DNA of 64,000 nt from Adiantum capillus-veneris. Taxonomy: Eukaryota; Streptophyta; Polypodiopsida; Polypodiales; Pteridaceae. This document shows, one piece after another, positions 56,881 through 64,000 of the stretch. Both the position numbers and the translations under genes were made by a program. The DNA is taken from assembly GCA_014529385.2 (NCBI GenBank), contig CM043953.1:91874842-91938841 (forward strand). The letters are read 5' to 3'. The notes under the pieces are model-generated. The model was not told the DNA's origin, did not search any database, and was given only the letters and a program-made list of their open reading frames with translations. Numbering within the stretch: the first letter of the stretch is position 1; each line of letters opens with the position of its first letter.

Positions 56881-59800
56881 TTCAGTGTCACAAATTGATG
56901 CTGTGGCATGCTCGACTCGGAAGATGTTTGTCCGAGAGGACAATTGGGGGTTAGGGTTAAAAACCTAACCCCAAACAACTTTACAGATTTTGGCCCAAAT
57001 TTCTGTAAACGGTGATGATGTGGCAAGCTTTACGGACACGTCTAGAAATTGCAGTGACTTTATGGAAAGACCAAGCCAAGGAGTATGAGTACATGGAGAA
57101 AACCGTCATTTCACTAGACATTGTAGGTAATCTGAAACAAAACCGCTCCATCTCTTCCAGAAAAGGAATCTTCTGAAAAGAAGCAACCGACAAAAAGGTA
57201 TCCTAAAATCGTTGGAAATACGTAGCCAAGGTAACGTCTTTCCACAATTTTAGACGGTTACATGCTATAATCACATCGTTACAGTGAAAAGTAACACTTC
57301 AAAAAGCAACATATGGCACCCTCGGGCTTCAGCGCAAAACGCATGGGACGAGCCAGCATCCAAGTCAATGAGAAAGGAGTCTTCTAAGGAGGAGAAGAAA
57401 GGGCAAGAAGGAGAAGAAGAAATCTAAACTGATAGTAGAGCAGGCTGCTTAATACTTCAAAGAGAGCAAGTGTGATGGGCTCAATAGGGGTATATCTTTG
57501 CGAAGTGTCCCAAGAAAGAAACGACGAAAACAGTTGATGAGAAATTAGAGTTTTTTTCACAAAGTGATGATGTGGCATGGCCTAAAGGACAGAGCCCTTA
57601 CGGATGGTGTCTGAAGCACTCTGGAAGAAGCGAAAGAAGTTATACCAACTTGTCGATTATGGCCAAGAGGCCCACATAGGATTAGGATAAAAACCTAACC
57701 TATTCCAACTTATGAAACCTAGCCGAGGGGCCTAACTTTGTGGTATGCTGTACAGACGCTTTGCGTTTTGCGGCGGAAATCGTGAAGCACAGTTGACGTG
57801 GCAGCTACATACGGACAGCCCATGGGGAGCCGAGAGAAGCTTTTAGAATTGCAGCTTTTTATGAAAGTGCTTTTGAGTTTGGCCAAGGCCTTCATAAGTG
57901 TGCCCAAGGCCTCACTTCTGCTAAGTTTTTGTGTGGGAGCACTGAGAAGAGGAGGACCTTCAGACATTGTACTTTGAGAAGCATAAGAAAAACGAAATAT
58001 CGAGAAGGGGCGCCAGTCTTTGGGGTCAGTGCATCTGTAATCACTTTTGGGGAGGGATCGGACGGAAATACAGAGATAACTGCAAACTTCATTCTTCACA
58101 ATACTTTTAACACTTTGAATAACTGAGAGAGAGACACTTGGCGGAGTTTCGAGCCAAGACGTATTGGCCCCAAAGATTGCTCCGGCTCCCAAAAGCTCAC
58201 ATATAATCTACCCACAACCAATGTAAAACGCAGCATTTCTGTACAGTAGTCCCATGTCATCAGCCAACACAAAAAGCGGATTGTTCGTATAGCTGTCACA
58301 AGATGGGCACCATGTGCCAATAGAAAAGAATAGACTGAACAGACTTTTAGCACTTTAATAACAACTGAACTGAAAGAGAGACGACACGCGACACGGAGTG
58401 GCGGAATTCCACCCCAGAGAGTAGTATTGGCCCCAAACCTTGGTGCCCCTTTTGGTATTTCTTTAAATTGCATCATCAAAGTACAAGCTAGTACTCCATT
58501 CTCTGCACCTTCGCCCAGAAGTATGTCAGAGAATGAGCCCATGGCCTCATATTTAAAGGCCCTAGGCCCAAAAGCAGTTTACATAAAAGCCTTTAAACTC
58601 AAAAGCATCTGGTCCAAAAGCAATGCCCAAAAGCTGCTAGCATAAATCTCGGAAATCTGTACAATTGCCACGTCAGCAGTCAACGCAAAAAAATTCGTAC
58701 AATCTACCACGTCATCATGTCAACGTAAAATCCGGTTTTTTCGGACAATTGCCATGTCATCAAGTCAGCGCAAGTCCTTCTGTGTGTGCGGGTCCTGCTT
58801 TATTTATATGCCTTTATGTCACTTGGGCCCCATCGGACGGGGTCCTATAAGTTGGTAGGACTTCTTCTTCTTTTGCTGTTGCTTGCTCTTCTTAGGTTTT
58901 AGGCTCCTCGGCCGTGATCTAAAGGTTGGCTCTGTTCTTCACTGACTTGACACGTCAGCAATTTGTGACAATAGCAGTGCCAGGTCAGCAGGCCAACATA
59001 AATTGTAGAGAATCTGTACAGGTTGACATGTGGCAAGAGTGCAGATCGTGGACGTACATATTGATGTGCCACCCCGTCATATTTTATGTGAGCCCTTGTG
59101 TGTGTACGTGTCCTCAAACTAGGTCCCTCGGATGAACTTTATAAGTTGGAAGTACTTTGTTTCTTCTCCTTCTTTTAGGTTTTAGGCTCCTTGATCAGTT
59201 CTTGCAAAACTCAGTCAAGTTAGTTCAAGACTTAGATATCCTAACATCATGCAGATGACATTGATCATGGCACATAGGATTCTTGCTTTGACCAAAGATT
59301 GGCTTGGACCACCTTCCTAGGGAGACTGAGTCTGGGGAGGGCCAAACGAATGCATTTGGTTGATGGGTCTATGATCTCGATGTAGAAACCTAACCCTAAA
59401 ACTGGTTACATATTACCTTCTAAAATCAAAGCAATCGTGCTCGATTGCAGGGTACGAAAATGTTCACACTTGTAACATTCATGGAACTTTAATTTTCTCA
59501 ATTGATTATTTAGTCATGCATTCTTGTGTCATGATGGCCATGCACACAAAAGCTAGCTGCAGAGTGTCACAAATCGATGACGTGGCTACCCTAGGCATGG
59601 ACAGTCCCCGCATGTGCAGACCCAGAAAAGGACCTCCGCTCAGCTGCTCTGGGAAATGCCGCTGCTGAAATGTTGACGTGGTTGCACCGTACGGACAGCT
59701 CCTGGAATTTGCGGCGAGTTTCACGGAACGCTGATGTGGTAGGCTGCAGCAGAGTACGGCAAAGAGCAAAAGCATGGGCTGTTTTGGCTACGCAGACGGG
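56880..59800. repeat. Array of dispersed TGACGTGGCA-type units, both orientations
   Basis: A degenerate unit close to CACAAATTGATGACGTGGCA, followed after several bases by TACGGACAG, occurs near 56888, 57008, 57550, 57800, 59570, 59672 and 59735. Its reverse complement (CTGTACAATTGCCACGTCAG, then CAGTCAACGCAAAA) occurs near 58232, 58658, 58695, 58740 and 58950. The segments 58101-58180 and 58343-58443 are also a direct repeat. This may be LTR or satellite sequence associated with element I. No gene is supported; minus-strand frames of up to 157 codons are byproducts. Confidence 0.62.
57370..57680 (+). pseudogene. Gag-like fragment with half a zinc knuckle
   Basis: A basic KKEKKKSKL stretch is followed, one stop later, by GYIFAKCPKKETTKTVDEKL, the GHxxxxC half of a CCHC knuckle with the typical CPKK continuation. 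The first CxxC half is in another frame. Probably a Copia or gypsy gag remnant embedded in the motif array. Confidence 0.42.
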
Positions 59801-60599
59801 CTGCTTTTTCCTACACAAATTTAGCCAGCTTTTTGATATGCAAGAGAGAGAGAAAGAGAGACTTGCTTTATTCTAGCTCAAGAGAGCTTGTAAGAGAAAA
59901 TTGAAAGTGCTTTATTGGACATCTTTTGATTTTCAGCTTTTGGGCTCTGCTTTTAGCATCCCTTGTAAAACCTTTATAAGAGTCTTTGCGGCGCAGAGTC
60001 TTGAGAGTGAGTCCCGACGGTTTTCTGACCCCAAACTGCCTGCTGTTTTTGGCATGAGAAAGACAGTATCAGCGTTTTTAACTTTCAGCCCTTAGCGCAT
60101 CAGATCCACAACATTTCTGGCACTACGACGCAGTAGAAGGACCACCCCAAGTTGGTTGCAGATGCTTCCGCATTTTCAGCCATAAAAACGCAGCCAAAAC
60201 AGTCATTTTCAGCCACCGAAACAGTCCCCGAATTCAGCGATTAGAAGATCTCAGATTTCAGCCCATCAAGTCGTCGTCGTCACCACCGTCGTCGTCATCG
60301 GCATGCATCAGTCCATTGCATATGCATTGTACACCTTGTGCAATCAAAGTAGACCACTCTCGCCGACGAGAGTGGGGCCTTCGAAGGAGCGTTTTACAAC
60401 CTCTCAGGTGTCGTATCTCTTCTCTCTCCTTCTCTCAGTCTCATTCACTTGCACGCACAGTATCTAGTCACTTTGTTCGTGACCACAACACTCTACAAGA
60501 CGGAAAGCTCTCTCTTTCCCTAAAGAACTAAAAGGAACCTTGAGCAATAAAGATCACTAATCTTGAGAAAATACAACATTCATTCCACTGCACCTTACA
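59564..60599 (+). repeat. 5' LTR of gypsy element I (start uncertain)
   Basis: The 3' boundary is firm: CACCTTACA ends at 60599, one base before the primer site. The 5' boundary is a guess: TGTCACAAATCGATGACG at 59564 has a TG start, but the same words occur at 56884, so the LTR may be longer. Contents: a GA-rich run at 59840, CGTCGTCGTC runs near 60272 and a polyadenylation-like AATAAAG at 60546. Confidence 0.55.
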
Positions 60600-60600
60600 T

Positions 60601-60612
60601 TGGTATCAGAGC
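60601..60612 (+). other. Primer-binding site of element I
   Basis: TGGTATCAGAGC, canonical initiator-Met tRNA type, 1 nt from the LTR end. Confidence 0.92.
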
Positions 60613-61136
60613 TTTGGAAGTGTTCTGCATTACTCAAGGAAAGAACCACAAGAACCACAAGATTTTTTTTTTGCTTGTTGCGATCGCACGAACCAAAGTT
60701 TACTTGGTCTTGGCAATTCCTAATCATGTTTTGTTGAAGAGTGACAGGAATCCCAAGGAAGAAGGGCTTATCCAGCCTCCTCTTGTGTCTCTTTTCACTC
60801 ATTGAGAGCGGACCGTGTACTTAGCGGCCGGCCAATCGACGTGAGGTTGGAAAAAGCAACCTTGGTGTGAGTGCAAGGCCGCCAAGGGGTGCACCCGTAG
60901 AAAAGGGTAGAACTCGGGTGAAGAGAAGATCCTTCTCAACGCGATTTGCAAGCGAAAGAAAACCTCTAAAACCCCAAGAACCCAAGACCTTCAAGACTCA
61001 AGCACCTCAAGAACCTCAAGAAACCAAGATTCTCACGAATCAAGGACCTCAAGAACCTCAAAGACCCTCAAGAACCCAAGTTCCTCGCGAGCTTAAGACC
61101 CCAAGATCATAGTGCATAGTCGTCACCCGAAGCGGA
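60613..61136 (+). other. Leader of element I with CCAAGAACC repeats
   Basis: Between about 60965 and 61100 the words CCCAAGAACC, CTCAAGAACC and CCTCAAG iterate with a period near 9-18 bp. They give a Gln-Glu-Pro-rich frame at 60867-61112. Its bias follows from the repeat, and the gag start lies downstream, so I treat it as untranslated leader. Confidence 0.6.
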
Positions 61137-63298
61137 ATGGATACAGGTGATGAGCATGAGAGAGGCGACGAAGACTCGTCCCCACCCGGAGATGATTTTT
61201 CCAACCCTCCCCCTTCGCCATCTACGCCACGAGTTGTCCTCACTCCTAAAGAGATGATGGTCAAGTCGATGTTGGACATGATGGCACAACAACTAGAAAC
61301 GAATCGAGTTGCATTGGCACAACTCGCAAGCAAAGCAGAAGAACAAGCAGCAAAGGACCGTGCACAAGAAGCCAAGGATCGTGAGCGCGACGAAAGAAAC
61401 GCAAGATTGGCCGCACAACAAGAAGAAAATCGACTTGCTTAGGAACGTGAGCGCATTGCTCTCGCCGCAAAACAAGAGGAAAATCGACTCTCTCTCGAAC
61501 GCGAGCGCGATGAACGAAATGCACGAAAAACAGAAAAGGACGCCGAGTGTGAAGCTCAAAGAGAGCTTCGCAATCAAGAATTTATTTGCCCAAATCCTAG
61601 CCTCGAAGACCGAACCACCCAAAGATCGTGGGAGTTCGTCAAGTGGCCCAAGCCACGACGTGGATTCCAACCATCCAGTTACAGAAAAGTTGACTTTCAG
61701 TAAGTATGATGTTAAGATGGATGCTGTTGTTATTCATTCTTGGTTGCATCAATTTAATGTTTATTTTGCGACAACTAAGAAGACAAGCATCAGCAAAGTT
61801 TTAACGACAGCTATGTACCTTGCCGGTGATGCCATTAATTGGTACCACGCATGGCAAGAGGCACAGCTAGCCGCGCACCTAGAGGCAGCTGACGATTTCA
61901 CGCCCCTCTCTTTTAGTTGGGCTGATTTCCAAGACAAGCTCAAGGCGCGGTTTATGCCACCTCAGTACCTCGCACGATTGGCGCTCTCTCAAGCAAAATG
62001 GTATGTCGGTCATGTTGTTCTCTAATCGTGTTTTGCAGCTAGGTACCCAACTACGCATGTCGGATGAAGAGCGCAAAGAGGGTTTTCTCTTTGGATTGGA
62101 TGAGTATATCAAGTACGATGTCGAGGTACTCGATCCAATCGATCTCAACAAGGCGGTAGCGATTGCTCTCGCACAGGAGATGAAGCACAACAAGGGGAAG
62201 CCCAAGGAGAACAAGACTTCCACAAGTACCTCGCAGACTCCTCAGAACGGTAAGAATGATAACTCTTCTAACCAATCTTCCAACAATATCTCAACAAAGA
62301 ATTCTTCCAATGAATCTAAGGGTAAGGCTAACACAATTGCTAAACCTAAGCTTACTCCAGATGAAAAGGTAGCACAAGGAATTGTAGGAGGTTACATCAC
62401 TTCGGAAGAACAAAGCACTTATTCTAAAGAAGGTCGTTGTTTTCATTGTTACATTAAGGGTCACATAAAAAGAACATGTCCTAAGCTTGAATCGAAGGAA
62501 TCTAAAGAACCCACAGTACCCACTACATCTGTCAATGCAATGAATGATAACACGATTGTGCCCAAAGTTTCTCAGGACCCTCCCATTGATGATTCTCTCA
62601 TTAAATGTTATGGTCGTACGTCGGGGCACCGTTTTGTCATATTGTTTGACCCAGGTAGTATGCATGATGTGATCAGTCCCTCTCTTGTTGAGAGAGTCCG
62701 CCTCGAAGTAAGTCCGAGATCTCCTATCGAGGTCTCTAGCTTTCGTCATGGTATGGACGCTCTCATCACGGAGGAGTGCCTTGATGTGTTATTTGCAATT
62801 AAACAGACTACCTTCACTAGAAGATTTGTTGTTTCTCCTCTCTCAGGATGTGATATGATTTTGGGCATTCGATGGTTTCGTGATAATGACGCTCTCATGG
62901 ATTTTCTGACTAACACTATAACTCTCAATGCCAAAAGTGATTCTCCTATTGTCATTCATGGAGAGGACATTGCTCATTCTCCATTTCTCATTGCTAATAT
63001 GCAGGACAAGATTGACAAGATTCAGGAGAAGGAGATTCTCTCAGTCTCTTTTTCTCCACATCATGATACACAAGATTTGCATGATTATGAGAAGCATGAT
63101 GATTTGAATGATAATGCTTTGCATGATGATTTGGATGACAAAGATAAGCATGAGGACTTGCACGAAGATGATGTGTTAGTTGATGCTTTTCCTAGCGAAA
63201 CTAACCTCGTTGTAGATTCGATCAATCACGAAGATCCGATCTTGGCTTTCGAGTCGAGGTCCAAAGAAGTTAAGAACCCCCACAAGACGATTCGATGA
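61137..63298 (+). pseudogene. Element I gag and protease
   Basis: ATG at 61137 opens MDTGDEHERGDEDSSPPGDD. A charged coiled coil follows with internally repeated ERERDERNARLAAQQEENRL units and a TAG at 61441. The reading shifts near 61560 to the capsid part (YDVKMDAVVIHSWLHQFNVY, INWYHAWQEAQ, FQDKLKARFMPPQYLARLAL). It shifts again near 61995 to the frame ending at 63298. That frame holds the intact knuckle CFHCYIKGHIKRTC and a retropepsin site RFVILFDPGSMHDVISPSLV, where D-P-G replaces D-S/T-G, then SGCDMILGIRWFRDND. A His-Asp-rich tail (62.9-63.25 kb) precedes the stop. Confidence 0.87.
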
Positions 63299-64000
63299 TT
63301 CAAGAAGAAGGGATCTTGGCTCTCGAGCCTTGGTCCAAGGAACCATCACAGGAAGTATTATGTGCTCGCATGATTGATACGCACGCATTGTTCGAGTGTT
63401 TCATTCGTGACGGTTTTCTGTATTTTAGTCAGCATCGTTATGTGATCCCTTTTCCTAGGCATGACATATTGTATGTTGAGCACGTTTCTATCATGGATGC
63501 GCACGAATGTATGGGGATTGTTCATGAAAAGCTGAAAAGTTTGTATGTAAGGAAGTCGCATTCCATGTCTCTTCCTTGGCATGACACAGTTTCCGAAAGA
63601 GCACATGATAGTATGAGCACCAAGCATGGGCATTTCCATTATGATTTGCCACAGTCGAATGATTTCGATCAAACAGAAAAGATTCGACCTCATTGTTTGC
63701 ATGTGTTTGATGAACGGGTTGTCACTCCGTCTCTATGTTCATCTACATTGCATATGCAGTCTTTAGACAAGACAAGATTTTTTTCCTTCACTTTATATGG
63801 AATGGGTATGTTCATGGTTTTGTGTTGGAGATGGTTTCAGGAATTTTCAGCCATGGGGATTCTTGAAGACGGAAGAAGCAGAACTCTAGACGAAGTTGAA
63901 GCATCACAGGAGCCACCGAAGACTTTGAGTCGCTTTCGGCGCGGCCCAAAGAAGCAAGCATTGCAGACCTTTATGAAGTTCAAGTACCGCACGACCCACA
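63295..64000 (+). CDS. Open frame downstream of element I protease, runs off window
   Basis: The ATG overlaps the stop of the previous frame (ATGA at 63295-63298). The frame stays open for 235 codons to the window end, starting MIQEEGILALEPWSKEPSQE. It contains PRHDILYVEHVSIMDAHECM, a hydrophobic segment FFSFTLYGMGMFMVLCWRWF (about residues 170-190) and a basic FRRGPKKQ end region. In gypsy elements this place is the protease-RT linker. No RT motif appears before the end. The start repeats, in another frame, the peptide DPILAFESRSKEV found just upstream, which suggests a past duplication with frameshift rather than a true second gene. Confidence 0.5.
   Translation, partial: MIQEEGILALEPWSKEPSQEVLCARMIDTHALFECFIRDGFLYFSQHRYVIPFPRHDILYVEHVSIMDAHECMGIVHEKLKSLYVRKSHSMSLPWHDTVSERAHDSMSTKHGHFHYDLPQSNDFDQTEKIRPHCLHVFDERVVTPSLCSSTLHMQSLDKTRFFSFTLYGMGMFMVLCWRWFQEFSAMGILEDGRSRTLDEVEASQEPPKTLSRFRRGPKKQALQTFMKFKYRTTH

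Noticed and set aside
57719-58542. Two minus-strand frames of 157 and 148 codons with partial similarity to each other
   Set aside because: The similarity reflects the direct DNA repeat in the motif array; no family motif, and frames differ in length and content outside the repeat.
60867-61112. Gln-Glu-Pro-rich frame of 81 codons
   Set aside because: It derives from the CCAAGAACC leader repeats of element I and lies upstream of the gag start.

Overview
This window is a repeat-dominated piece of a plant nuclear genome. The only host gene I can support is an ethylene receptor on the + strand (exons 53367-55829). Almost everything else is LTR-retrotransposon sequence, mostly broken, with microsatellites and short tandem duplications. 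Typical plant primer-binding sites (TGGTATCAGAGC type), chromodomain Ty3/gypsy elements, Tat-type gypsy with a second RNase H, many Copia copies and an ETR1-type receptor all indicate a land plant with a large genome. Bacterial signatures (operons, Shine-Dalgarno sites, CRISPR) are absent. A fern or other non-seed vascular plant is possible, but the sequence alone does not settle the lineage.

Layout. 1-2080: two gypsy protease/RT copies head to head, forming a large inverted repeat. 2640-6230: decayed integrase ends and 150-bp LTRs of one chromovirus family (family X) around a 1.5-kb solo LTR (family G). 6232-12770: microsatellites, tandem duplications, a decayed Copia RNase H and a decayed gypsy RT, with long stretches where I see nothing. 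12770-18915: minus-strand gypsy pieces, a minus-strand Copia gag with its 5' LTR (element D), then more family X.

18916-37405 is a three-level nest. An old Copia element (A) is split in its RT by Copia element B (20939-35877; target duplication ATATA on both sides). B is split in its 5' LTR by a 9.35-kb Tat-type gypsy element C (21008-30358, 2-kb LTRs, minus strand). The order of insertion is A, then B, then C.

37406-40008: Copia scraps and LTR ends. 40009-46585: chromovirus F, complete from LTR to LTR with target duplication AAATG but lacking its RT core. 46691-48369: family G LTR with primer-binding site, minus strand, the sequence F inserted next to. 49257-50678: Copia element H, a deletion derivative with target duplication ATGAA.

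52500-55829: ethylene receptor with a probable 5'-leader intron and five coding exons. They encode the ethylene-binding membrane domain, GAF domain, complete histidine-kinase motifs and the first strand of a receiver domain. The rest of the receiver is not visible. The splice donor at 55830 opens into more than 8 kb containing an array of TGACGTGGCA-like motifs (56880-59800) and the 5' half of gypsy element I (LTR end, primer site, gag, protease and a further open frame running off the window).

The retroelements share no pathway with the receptor. Their relevance to it is positional: a TE-filled last intron or a truncated gene. I find no tRNA, rRNA, CRISPR array or recognisable new defence or metabolic system.
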